35,829 bases of DNA from Paracoccaceae bacterium (lineage in GTDB: Bacteria; Pseudomonadota; Alphaproteobacteria; Rhodobacterales; Rhodobacteraceae): the NCBI GenBank assembly GCA_003332035.1, contig QOQI01000009.1:1-35829 (forward strand), in the 5' to 3' direction. The translations under genes were made by a program, and so were the position numbers. Shown here piece after piece: positions 1 to 7,429 of the stretch. Within the stretch, counting starts at the first letter, position 1. Each line of letters begins with the position of its first letter. The notes under the pieces were generated by a model. That model searched no databases and had not been told where the DNA came from. It saw nothing but the letters and a program-made list of their open reading frames with translations.

Positions 1-1
1 A

Positions 2-460
2 GAGCAAATACACAGAGATAAACAGAGCGTCTATGAAGAGTTAATTAGGGTTGGCGTAAAGCCCAGAAGTGGGTGCGTCGAAGCTATAAAAAAATGCAAA
101 GGTAATGGTGGTAAAATTGGTTTTGTAACCGGTACGACACCATATACTATTGATATCATTAAAAAATCACTTTCAAACTATATCAACTTTGACGATTTTG
201 ACATTATCACTTCATGTGAATCAGTTCCACAACCAAAGCCCTCAAGTGCAATTTATGAATATGCACTGTCTGAATTGGAGATAGTAGCAGCTCAAACAAT
301 AGCTATAGAAGACACAAAGGCCAATCAATACGCTGCCATAAACAGTGGGATAAGATGCTATCTTTATCCAGGCGAATACTCAGTTTTAAGTTATAAAGAT
401 ACCAAAGATTTGAATTTTATTTCGGATGGAAAAATGCTTCCTTCATTACTATCAGATTAA
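2..460 (+). CDS. HAD-superfamily hydrolase, CbbY/phosphoglycolate phosphatase-like (5'-truncated)
   Basis: The reading frame is open from the first bases of the window to TAA at 458-460, giving the last 152 residues of a protein whose N-terminus lies outside. The visible part carries HAD motif II (GFVTGTT, hydroxyl residue followed by a cap/core strand), motif III (Lys in PQPKPSS) and motif IV (acidic IAIEDT, followed by NQYAAINSGI). This is the usual order in beta-phosphoglucomutase/phosphoglycolate phosphatase-like enzymes. The N-terminal DxDx nucleophile motif is missing only because of the window edge. The family hydrolyses small phosphate esters in the cytoplasm; the substrate cannot be read from this fragment. 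The internal TTG at 275 is not a credible start because the conserved core begins well upstream of it. Confidence 0.8.
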   Translation, partial: EQIHRDKQSVYEELIRVGVKPRSGCVEAIKKCKGNGGKIGFVTGTTPYTIDIIKKSLSNYINFDDFDIITSCESVPQPKPSSAIYEYALSELEIVAAQTIAIEDTKANQYAAINSGIRCYLYPGEYSVLSYKDTKDLNFISDGKMLPSLLSD

Positions 461-540
461 TTAAATTTTACTAAGTCCAAGGATTAAAAAACTCAAAAGA
501 TTAAAGTTATCTATGTTGAAAACTATTTTAGGAAAAAACA

Positions 541-891
541 TTGGCTTGGATTATAACTAAATACCTTACTACTGCGTTTATTGTCGTATTAATATCAGAA
601 GTAGCCAAAAGAAGTGATAGGTTAGGAGGGCTAATTGCGGCCTTGCCTCTGATAACTGTTATGGCATTAGTCTGGTTATATTTGGAACAACAAGGTTATC
701 AAAAAATAGCTAATCACGCTTGGTATACTTTTTGGTATGTTATTCCCACACTCCCGATGTTTTTAGCTTTTCCCTTTATTTATAAATTCACCGGTTTTTG
801 GCCGTCTTTGTTGATTTGCATTGCAATCACTGGGGTGAGTTTTGTTTTGTTGGCTTTCATTGTGAAGCCTTTCGGGATTAATCTTCTTTAA
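541..891 (+). CDS. DUF3147-type small integral membrane protein
   Basis: A 116-residue, very hydrophobic protein with about four predicted membrane segments (roughly residues 5-20, 28-48, 60-80 and 87-110). The N-terminal pattern, with a short helix, then SEVAKRSDRLGGLIAALP, a second helix and a Tyr/Trp-rich stretch, matches what I know of the DUF3147 family, whose function is unknown. The start is TTG at 541, preceded by AGGA eight bases upstream; no in-frame ATG gives a better start. It is followed five bases later by the end of a convergent gene, so it is probably a single-gene unit. The family assignment is by recognition only. Confidence 0.75.
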   Translation: MAWIITKYLTTAFIVVLISEVAKRSDRLGGLIAALPLITVMALVWLYLEQQGYQKIANHAWYTFWYVIPTLPMFLAFPFIYKFTGFWPSLLICIAITGVSFVLLAFIVKPFGINLL

Positions 892-895
892 CATT

Positions 896-1681
896 TTAAA
901 TCTCTGTTAAAATTTTATGGATAATGGGGTTTACAATGTTTGGATGTGTCAAGGGTGCCATATGTGTCCCTTCACTGTATGAGTGAAATATCCAATTCGG
1001 CATTGTTTCCTCAAAAATAGTTACGATTTTTCTAATAGAGTTTACCGTTTGTTCGCTGAATAAAATATGAGTATTTTGTGGGAGAATGTCTCTCCATTCT
1101 TCAAGTGAAGTTGTTTCATTAATAACGCAATCAAATTCATGAAAATTAGGTTTTAAGGCTTCTGCGAATTTTTCTCGACGGAGTTCATCCATTTTTGTCC
1201 AGGCCCCAGATCCATTCCAATAATCTGCAAATTGTTTGGCAGCTTGGCCCCAGGTCTCCTTAAAAGCATTAGCTTTGATAATATCTCTTATATTCAGTAC
1301 TTCTTGATAGCTGCCGGGATCAGAGTGGTTCTTTAACAAATAAAATGGGTTCGGTTCAATCAGTACAAGTTTTTCTATCTTTTCAGGATATTCTTTTGCA
1401 GCCATCATGGCTACGCTTCCTCCAAAAGAATGTCCGACTATTGATATACTTTCGTTTCGTTCAAAAAAACCCTTAAGCAAGTCCACATGGTCACTCAAAG
1501 TTTGATCGCGTTTTTTAGACCATTTAGGTGAAGATCCATATCCAAATAAATTCGGTGCGATAACTTGATAGTGTGGAGATAAATACTCTATTAGTTTTCG
1601 CCATTGCTTATTTCCTGCTACCGTCGAGTGGATAAGCAACACTGCGCTACCGTGACCATCTTCATTGAAATCAACTTTCAC
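896..1681 (-). CDS. Alpha/beta-fold hydrolase
   Basis: A 261-residue protein with the complete alpha/beta hydrolase layout: an oxyanion-side HS motif near residues 18-19, a strand/turn NLFGYGSS around 44-51, the nucleophile elbow GHSFGG with Ser85, and a C-terminal catalytic His in GTHMAPL near residue 240. The size and spacing fit small esterase, haloperoxidase-like or C-C hydrolase enzymes. Substrate is not inferable. No signal peptide is seen, so it is probably cytoplasmic. The start is GTG at 1681, with a good GAGGAG ribosome binding site about nine bases upstream on the minus strand. It lies downstream of the glycerophosphodiesterase gene with a gap of about 54 bases, so the two may be co-transcribed. 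Confidence 0.85.
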   Translation of the reverse strand: MKVDFNEDGHGSAVLLIHSTVAGNKQWRKLIEYLSPHYQVIAPNLFGYGSSPKWSKKRDQTLSDHVDLLKGFFERNESISIVGHSFGGSVAMMAAKEYPEKIEKLVLIEPNPFYLLKNHSDPGSYQEVLNIRDIIKANAFKETWGQAAKQFADYWNGSGAWTKMDELRREKFAEALKPNFHEFDCVINETTSLEEWRDILPQNTHILFSEQTVNSIRKIVTIFEETMPNWIFHSYSEGTHMAPLTHPNIVNPIIHKILTEI

Positions 1682-1735
1682 TTAGTCTTCTCCTCTGTGA
1701 AAAAAACTGTAATTGAATTTAGGGAAACAAAGATT

Positions 1736-2656
1736 TTACCCGTTAAAGCCGCGAATTTCCAAAACTTTTTGTGCTCTATTAGGGTAATCAGTTATAATCC
1801 CGTCTACCCCTGCATCAATCATATTTTCAATGTCTTCTATTTCATTAACAGTCCAAGTGCATACAATTAAATTGAGGCTATGGGCCTCTTGTACCATTTC
1901 TGACGTAACGTCTTTAAAATATGGACACCACATTTGACCTTCCTGATTGGCGATGGCTTTTGGTATTGAAGTTTTGAAAGAAGAAAAGTCTGGAGTTATA
2001 TCTTCTGAAGCCAGATCTGAGGTTTCGTCACAGTTGTCAGATAGTTGTGATAGGAAAGAGCGTGGGATTTCAGGAGCTAACCTTTGACATTCTTTAAGCA
2101 ATTCCCAGTCAAAACTATGCAAAACAGTTCTGTTGCCAAGTTTTCTCTTTCGTATTTCATCTACTATTTGGCTAACAATTTTAGTAACCTTAAGAGATCC
2201 ATCGGACTTTATTTCCATTAAAAGATAAAGGTTTTGGCCTTTTGGTAAACAAGCTAAATCCAAAAGTTCTGATAATTTTGGAATGCGAATTCCAGATAGA
2301 AATTCTTGTTGGGGATAGTTTGCCCCACATATTGAACTACTATCTAAACCGCCAACATCAAACTGTTTCAGCTGGGCTAATGTAAGTTCACTAATCTTGG
2401 GGCCATTTTCTCCTATCCATTTCCCATTGTAATCTCGTGTTGAGCTACCTGAAAGCTGATAGTCATGTGTAATTACCGGCACGTTATCTTTTGAAACCAA
2501 AACGTCAAACTCTAATGCTGTCACGCCTAAATCTAATGTGAATTCAAAGCCTTCTATAGTATTTTCAGGCATTAAGCCCCGAGCTCCCCGATGACCAATT
2601 AGCCTTACTAGGCCAGGACTTCCTTTAAAACCTTTTAATTGAGGAAAATCTTTCAC
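1736..2656 (-). CDS. ugpQ: Glycerophosphodiester phosphodiesterase
   Basis: A 306-residue protein of the GDPD TIM-barrel family, which cleaves glycerophosphodiesters to glycerol-3-phosphate and an alcohol. The catalytic and metal-binding set is intact: HRGARG (His22, Arg23), PENT (Glu31), ALEFDV (Glu49, Asp51) and THD (His64). A C-terminal Thr-Trp-Thr-Val-Asn strand (CTWTVNE) and GVDGIITDYP are also typical. There is no signal peptide, suggesting the cytoplasmic UgpQ-like form rather than periplasmic GlpQ. The start is GTG at 2656. The next gene upstream (plus strand, at 2805) is divergent, so the 148-base gap should contain two promoters. The role may be phosphate or glycerol salvage from phospholipid headgroups; no Ugp transporter is in this window. 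The symbol is by family resemblance. Confidence 0.88.
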   Translation of the reverse strand: MKDFPQLKGFKGSPGLVRLIGHRGARGLMPENTIEGFEFTLDLGVTALEFDVLVSKDNVPVITHDYQLSGSSTRDYNGKWIGENGPKISELTLAQLKQFDVGGLDSSSICGANYPQQEFLSGIRIPKLSELLDLACLPKGQNLYLLMEIKSDGSLKVTKIVSQIVDEIRKRKLGNRTVLHSFDWELLKECQRLAPEIPRSFLSQLSDNCDETSDLASEDITPDFSSFKTSIPKAIANQEGQMWCPYFKDVTSEMVQEAHSLNLIVCTWTVNEIEDIENMIDAGVDGIITDYPNRAQKVLEIRGFNG

Positions 2657-2804
2657 TGCCTAGGCCTTTTAAATTAGAGATTTTTGATACTACTTTACGG
2701 ATAGTATAGGCACTTGCATATCTCAAGATTCAAAATTGACATAAAACATTGAGTTATAGATATAATTTTTATACGTTTTTGAGACTTCTCCAAATGGAAG
2801 AAAT

Positions 2805-3713
2805 ATGGAAAATGATTTGAGCATGGGTGCAGCCTGGATGAACGGTAAGGTTTTACCCATTTCACAGGCAACAATTCCGGTAAATGATTGGGGGTTGGTT
2901 CACTCAGATATAACTTATGATGTAGTGCCAGTTATAGACGGGGCTTTTTTCAGATTTGAAGAATACCTGGCTCGTTTTCATTCTTCTATGGAAAGTCTCC
3001 ACCTCAATCCTGGAATGAGCAAGCGAGATATTCAGGCAGCTCTTCACGAAATGGTTGGTGAGTCAGATCTGAGAGATAGTTATGTGGCTATGGTGTGCAG
3101 TAGGGGTAAACCAAAAATACCAGGATCCAGGGATCCTAGGGACTGTGAAAATCACTTTTTTGCATGGTGTGTACCTTACGTACACATAATTAAACCCGAA
3201 ATTATAGAACAAGGCGCAACTGCTTGGATTGCTCAAAACGCATACAGAATTCCAGAGAATAGCGTTAACCCTCGCATAAAAAATTATCATTGGGGCGATT
3301 TTACTCAAGGTATTTTTGAAGCAAAAGGTAAAGATTTTGAGACTGTTATACTGTTGGATTATGACGGCAATGTAACTGAAGGCCCTGGCTTCAACGTTTT
3401 TGCTGTCAAAGACAAAGTTTTGATTACACCTGAAAGGGGCGTCTTAGCTGGTGTAAGCAGAAAAACAGTTTTAGAGATTGCTGACCACCTTGGTATAAAT
3501 ACTAGTATACGTTCCTTGAGTGTTGATGAACTGTTGGCAGCGGATGAAGTTTTTCTATCCTCTTCCGGGGGAGGTGTCATCCCGATAGTCCGTGTGAACG
3601 AAACTATTTATGGAAACGGTGCTAGCGGGCCGATGTCGGTTCAATTAAACGAAACATATTGGGACTGGACTACTTTAGAAAAATACCGAGATCCAATAAC
3701 TTATATGGTTTGA
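2805..3713 (+). CDS. Class IV PLP aminotransferase, (R)-amine transaminase-like
   Basis: A 302-residue fold-type IV aminotransferase. The PLP lysine is Lys159 in RIKNYHWGDF, and the phosphate-side glutamate is Glu192 in TEGPGFNV. GVSRKTVLEIA and SSGGGVIPIV complete the cofactor pocket. The N-terminal stretch GLVHSDITYDV (residues 30-40) followed by GAFFRFEEYLARF is much closer to (R)-selective amine transaminases (HSDxTYxV, KNYQWGDLT, AEGPGFNV) than to IlvE, D-alanine aminotransferase or aminodeoxychorismate lyase. It is somewhat shorter than the characterised actinobacterial and fungal enzymes, lacking their N-terminal extension. ATG at 2805 has a GGAAGAA ribosome site. It converges with the GIY-YIG-like gene, whose stop abuts its own. 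The substrate remains inferred; an acidic branched-chain or D-amino-acid substrate cannot be excluded. Confidence 0.85.
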   Translation: MENDLSMGAAWMNGKVLPISQATIPVNDWGLVHSDITYDVVPVIDGAFFRFEEYLARFHSSMESLHLNPGMSKRDIQAALHEMVGESDLRDSYVAMVCSRGKPKIPGSRDPRDCENHFFAWCVPYVHIIKPEIIEQGATAWIAQNAYRIPENSVNPRIKNYHWGDFTQGIFEAKGKDFETVILLDYDGNVTEGPGFNVFAVKDKVLITPERGVLAGVSRKTVLEIADHLGINTSIRSLSVDELLAADEVFLSSSGGGVIPIVRVNETIYGNGASGPMSVQLNETYWDWTTLEKYRDPITYMV

Positions 3714-4181
3714 TCAGTTTTCTTGATCTATGGGATTAAATAATGGTTTTTGTTCGAAAATAGCACCGCGCTTACAGTGACCGTCTAGATCAATTGCATC
3801 CTGAAAATTATCTACCACAAGATACTGATATTCTAAATTAGTTCGCAAATATTTCTTAGTCATCTGGTCAAGCGTTGTGGAGCCCTCTTTAAATTTGTTT
3901 AGTTGTGTGCTCGTAAGGGATGGTATGATAATTCTATTGGCCAATAGTGAACAAAATTGGTCACCCCCAGTTCTTCCACTCGCGTGACCGTTGAGCCGGG
4001 TAACTAACCCAAATTTCGTTTTCCCTGATCGTTGAGCTTTATCTAAATCTTTCCCCGCAGTGTTTACATAAAGCAAAGTTTGTTTATCCCAAATGACGTA
4101 TATGCCAGCGGCTAGCGCTGGAAAATTTGTTTTTGGCCAGTTTTTAAATTTAAACCGTTTTGAGAAAGCATTTTTGAGCAA
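3714..4181 (-). CDS. Small stand-alone GIY-YIG-like nuclease-fold protein
   Basis: A 155-residue protein with the GIY strand (GIYVIW, residues 26-31), the second strand LLYVN (36-40), the helix Arg62 in TRLNGH, and the stretch HASGRTGGDQF (66-76) that characterises a family of small stand-alone GIY-YIG proteins ending in PLFNP. Two core positions are unusual: the second motif reads YVN instead of Y(I/V)G, and the position where relatives carry the metal-binding Glu appears to be Asp133 (another Glu, 143, lies nearby). It may therefore be a weakened or repurposed nuclease. The start used is TTG at 4181 with no clear ribosome site; the frame is closed by TAA at 4194, so little freedom exists. 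It follows the P1 peptidase gene by 23 bases and could be the last gene of that operon. Confidence 0.7.
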   Translation of the reverse strand: MLKNAFSKRFKFKNWPKTNFPALAAGIYVIWDKQTLLYVNTAGKDLDKAQRSGKTKFGLVTRLNGHASGRTGGDQFCSLLANRIIIPSLTSTQLNKFKEGSTTLDQMTKKYLRTNLEYQYLVVDNFQDAIDLDGHCKRGAIFEQKPLFNPIDQEN

Positions 4182-4204
4182 ATTAGAAACTTTTTATTGA
4201 TTTT

Positions 4205-5209
4205 TTAACCATTTAACTTCTTATAAGTGGGCATTGGGTCGCCCGGTAAGTTTTCTGCGTTATAGACGCCGCGGGCAATAGCCCTCGCCATGCAAAGACT
4301 AGCCGCATGGCAAATTTCCGCAAAATCATAAACTTCGTCCTGAAGTGGAACCTCGCTAGTTGTAGTAGCAAAAATTAAGTCACCATCGAAAGGTAAGTGA
4401 GATGGAACTATTGCTCTTGCAATTCCATCATGAGCTGAAGTGGCCAGTCTTTGAGCTTGCGCTTTTGTTAAATCTGCATCTGTGGCAATAATTCCAATTG
4501 TTGTGTTAGCTCGATCTTCCAATGGGAACAATTCTGGCCTTTTGAAAGACATCGCATAACTGCCTCCACTAGGAGACTCCAATCCTCCAAATTCGCCATC
4601 AATTTCAAATGGTGCTGCCCAAAAATATTTTCCTGTTTGATCTGTTGCATCGCCTACAGGGTTGACCGCAACCAATGCACCCACTGTTATGTTATTTTCT
4701 AATTTGAATGATGCAGAACCTAAACCACCTTTCATCATTCCACCTTGTGCCCCGAAACCAGCGCCTACGGTGCCCAATTCAAATTTTGAATTTAAATTTT
4801 TATATGCTTCTCTTCCTAAGTCAGGGTATGGGTTTGCGGACCAATTTTTTTCACCGCCGTTGGTGAGGTCAAATAAAATAGCGGCTGGAACAAGAGGAAC
4901 TATGTGTCCGCCAACTTCCAAACCTTTCCCATTTTTCTGTAACGTGTCCACAACCCCAGAGGCAGCGTCTAATCCAAAAGCAGATCCTCCTGATAATACC
5001 AGAGCATCAACGCCTTTAATCGTTTTGTCAGGTGCAAGTAAATCAGTTTCTCGTGTTCCTGGAGCTCCTCCCATAACACAATATGAAGTAACTAATGGTT
5101 TGTTTCCGCTAAGAACCGTTACGCCCGTTTTAATTTTTTCATCTTGTGCGTTTCCTACAAGAAGGCCTTGCACATCAGTAATTAGATTTTTTGGTCCTGG
5201 TTGCATCAT
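4205..5209 (-). CDS. P1-family N-terminal-nucleophile peptidase (DmpA/NylC-like)
   Basis: The protein is about 334 residues long from the ATG at 5209, which shares one base with the stop of the upstream SDR gene (TGATG); a GTG nine bases earlier is possible but lies inside that gene. The fold signature of the DmpA/BapA/nylon-hydrolase group is clear: GALVAVNPVGD and LSGGSAFGLDA in the first subunit, and RANTTIGIIATDADLTK in the second. Members self-cleave before a Ser/Thr that becomes the nucleophile; here the expected site is Asn-Thr in ANTT (around residues 235-236 from this start). The family hydrolyses N-terminal (often beta- or D-) aminoacyl amides or oligoamides. No signal peptide is seen, so it should act on imported substrate in the cytoplasm. 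It sits at the end of a family 5 ABC importer operon. Confidence 0.85.
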   Translation of the reverse strand: MMQPGPKNLITDVQGLLVGNAQDEKIKTGVTVLSGNKPLVTSYCVMGGAPGTRETDLLAPDKTIKGVDALVLSGGSAFGLDAASGVVDTLQKNGKGLEVGGHIVPLVPAAILFDLTNGGEKNWSANPYPDLGREAYKNLNSKFELGTVGAGFGAQGGMMKGGLGSASFKLENNITVGALVAVNPVGDATDQTGKYFWAAPFEIDGEFGGLESPSGGSYAMSFKRPELFPLEDRANTTIGIIATDADLTKAQAQRLATSAHDGIARAIVPSHLPFDGDLIFATTTSEVPLQDEVYDFAEICHAASLCMARAIARGVYNAENLPGDPMPTYKKLNG

Positions 5210-5955
5210 CAAATACACCGCCCTCCGTCAACCTGCATGCAAACCCCCGTCACCATACTTGCTTCTTCTGAAGATAAATAGCAGGCAGCATTTGCTATGT
5301 CCTCAGGCTGAGCGAACCTTCCAAGCGGAATTGTTGAGAGAAACTTTTGCCTTATTTCTGGTGTATCTTCACCCATGAAAGATGCCAGTAAAGGTGTTTC
5401 GCTTGCAACTGGATTAACAGCGTTTACACGAACCCCAAATGGAGCAAGCTCCACGGCCATAGTCTTTGTAGCGGTATTCATCCACCCTTTCGAGCTATTA
5501 TACCAGTTTAAGTTTGGTCTAGGTGATACACCAGCCGTTGAAGCAATATTAAGTATAGAGCCACTGCCTTGATTTTTCATCTCAGGAACAAAGGCTTTCG
5601 CCATTAAATAAACTGATTTGCAATTTATTCGAAAAACGCGGTCAAAGTCCTCTTCGGTAACTTCGTCAAGTGGTGTTGGTAAATGAGTAACCCCCGCATT
5701 ATTGACTACAACATCTACTCTCTCAAAATTATCAGACACAGATTTTTTCAGATTTTCTACTGAGTTTGTATCGCCCACGTCAGCTTTTACTGCTAATGTT
5801 TTTGGCCCTAAGTCCTCTGATAACTCTCGTGCAGCATCCTCATTTATATCAACAATAATGACCCTTGATCCCTCTTCGAGGAATTTTTTAACAATTGCTT
5901 TTCCCAAACCTGAAGCGGCTCCAGTGACTATTGCCGTTTTATTTTCTAATCGCAT
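5209..5955 (-). CDS. Short-chain dehydrogenase/reductase (FabG-like)
   Basis: A 248-residue classical SDR. It has the TGAASGLG cofactor loop (residues 11-18), Asp37 at the end of the second strand (VDIN, favouring NAD over NADP), NNAGV (85-89), catalytic Ser139 in NIAST, and the Tyr152-x3-Lys156 pair in YNSSK. The C-terminus VTGVCMQVDGG is standard for glucose-dehydrogenase or 3-oxoacyl-reductase-like family members. The start ATG at 5955 has a TAAGGAA ribosome site. It lies 16 bases after the aldehyde dehydrogenase and overlaps the peptidase start, indicating translational coupling. The likely role is oxidation of a hydroxyl or reduction of a keto group in the pathway served by the upstream importer; substrate unknown. 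Confidence 0.9.
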   Translation of the reverse strand: MRLENKTAIVTGAASGLGKAIVKKFLEEGSRVIIVDINEDAARELSEDLGPKTLAVKADVGDTNSVENLKKSVSDNFERVDVVVNNAGVTHLPTPLDEVTEEDFDRVFRINCKSVYLMAKAFVPEMKNQGSGSILNIASTAGVSPRPNLNWYNSSKGWMNTATKTMAVELAPFGVRVNAVNPVASETPLLASFMGEDTPEIRQKFLSTIPLGRFAQPEDIANAACYLSSEEASMVTGVCMQVDGGRCI

Positions 5956-5971
5956 GTTATAATTTCCTTAA

Positions 5972-7426
5972 TTATTGGTGATAGCTTGCAACAGTTTTCA
6001 AAGTTGAAAAACCAAAAAGAGCTTCAAACCCTTTCTCACGTCCGTGTCCTGAAAGTCCACGTCCTCCAAATGGAAGTTCAACACCGCCGCCGGCGCCATA
6101 ATTGTTAATGAAAACCTGCCCTGATCTAAGTTTTTTAGCCAAACGCATTTGTCTGGCTCCATCATTTGTCCAAATACTTGCAACCAACCCGTAGTCTGTA
6201 CCATTAGCAATATTAAGCGCTTCTTCCTCAGTATCGAAGGGTATGATTACCTGGACTGGACCAAAAATTTCATCTTTAGCCAGTATGTGATCTTCTGAAA
6301 CATCAGCGAACAGCCTTGGGGCAACATAATGCCCTTCTGACGGGGCATTGCTATGGATATCCCCCTGTGCGACTAAGCTCAGATTTTGACCCTTGTCGAT
6401 AAAACCTTCTACAATCGACTTTTGTCTTTTGGATATCAATGGTCCTAAAGCTCCGTCCTCAATTGCTGGTCGCGCTATCAAGTCTTTATATTTTTGTGAC
6501 ATGTGATCAATCACTTCGTCGTATCGCGAACGATGAACCAATATACGACTGCTTGCAGAACAAGTTTGCCCACCATTCTGAATTCCGGCATTTACAAGAA
6601 ATGGAAGTGCGTTTTCCAGATTAGCATCTTCAAAAAATAATTGAGGTGATTTTCCACCGAGTTCCAGTGTCACCGGAACGATGTTAGAGGCAGCGGCTGC
6701 TTGCACTAAACGGCCTGTGGCAACTGATCCAGTGAAACTAATGTGGTTTATCCCTTTATGCGCGCAAAGAGCTGCACCTGCTGAAGCTCCTAGCCCGGGA
6801 ACTACATTTAAGACACCCTTTGGGAGGCCAGCTTCAATTGCTAGATTAGCAAATGCTAAGGCTGTCAAACAGGCTTCTTCGGCTGGCTTCAAAACGCATG
6901 TATTGCCCATAGCTAGAGCTGCACCAACTGAGCGGCCTATAATCTGCATGGGATAATTCCATGGGACAATATGGCCAGTAACTCCGTGGGGCTCACGTAA
7001 AGTATAAACAGTGTATCCTTCTAGGTAGGGTATTGTTTCTCCATGAACTTTATCTGCTGCGCCACCATAAAATTCCATATAACGAGCCAAAGCCTTAACA
7101 TCTGCTTGGGCTTGAGTCAGAGGTTTGCCTACATCAAGTGCCTCAAGTTTGGCTAAAAGATCTATATTCTTGAGAACAAGCCTTCCCAAATCAACTAAAA
7201 CTCTCCCACGCTCAGCGGCTGGAGTTACACTCCAACATTGCTCAAATGCATGTGATGCATTTGTAACTGCCGCATCGATATCAGCACTATTCCCCGAGGC
7301 GATTTCGGTTAAAATACTACCATCAGACGGGTTTGCTAATTCCAATTTTTCCAGACTTTGAGGAGGAAGCCATTCACCAGCAATCAAACAACAAGATGGG
7401 TCAAATGGTAATGGTGGAAGCGACAT
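5972..7426 (-). CDS. Aldehyde dehydrogenase family protein
   Basis: A 484-residue NAD(P)-dependent aldehyde dehydrogenase of normal length. It has PWNYP with oxyanion Asn157, the cofactor Lys180 in VLKPAEE, the FTGSVATG loop (231-238), general base Glu255 in LELGGKSP, and nucleophile Cys289 in GGQTCSASS. The C-terminal NNYGAGGGVELPFGG shape is typical of betaine-, vanillin- and aminoaldehyde-type relatives. The start ATG at 7426 has GGAG about eleven bases upstream. It begins only three bases after the stop of the fused ABC ATPase gene, so it is in the same operon. Together with the adjacent SDR it could take an alcohol through aldehyde to acid. The exact substrate cannot be told from sequence. 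Confidence 0.92.
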   Translation of the reverse strand: MSLPPLPFDPSCCLIAGEWLPPQSLEKLELANPSDGSILTEIASGNSADIDAAVTNASHAFEQCWSVTPAAERGRVLVDLGRLVLKNIDLLAKLEALDVGKPLTQAQADVKALARYMEFYGGAADKVHGETIPYLEGYTVYTLREPHGVTGHIVPWNYPMQIIGRSVGAALAMGNTCVLKPAEEACLTALAFANLAIEAGLPKGVLNVVPGLGASAGAALCAHKGINHISFTGSVATGRLVQAAAASNIVPVTLELGGKSPQLFFEDANLENALPFLVNAGIQNGGQTCSASSRILVHRSRYDEVIDHMSQKYKDLIARPAIEDGALGPLISKRQKSIVEGFIDKGQNLSLVAQGDIHSNAPSEGHYVAPRLFADVSEDHILAKDEIFGPVQVIIPFDTEEEALNIANGTDYGLVASIWTNDGARQMRLAKKLRSGQVFINNYGAGGGVELPFGGRGLSGHGREKGFEALFGFSTLKTVASYHQ

Positions 7427-7429
7427 TTC

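Noticed and set aside
887-911. Inverted repeat TTTAACA / TGTTAAA between two convergent genes
   Set aside because: A 7-bp A/T-rich stem with an 11-base loop is too weak in this A/T-rich DNA to call as a terminator.
4662-5378. A 238-codon open frame on the plus strand
   Set aside because: It lies opposite the P1 peptidase and SDR genes, which have clear family motifs; its translation is rich in Pro/Ser/Thr with no recognisable domain and no ribosome site.
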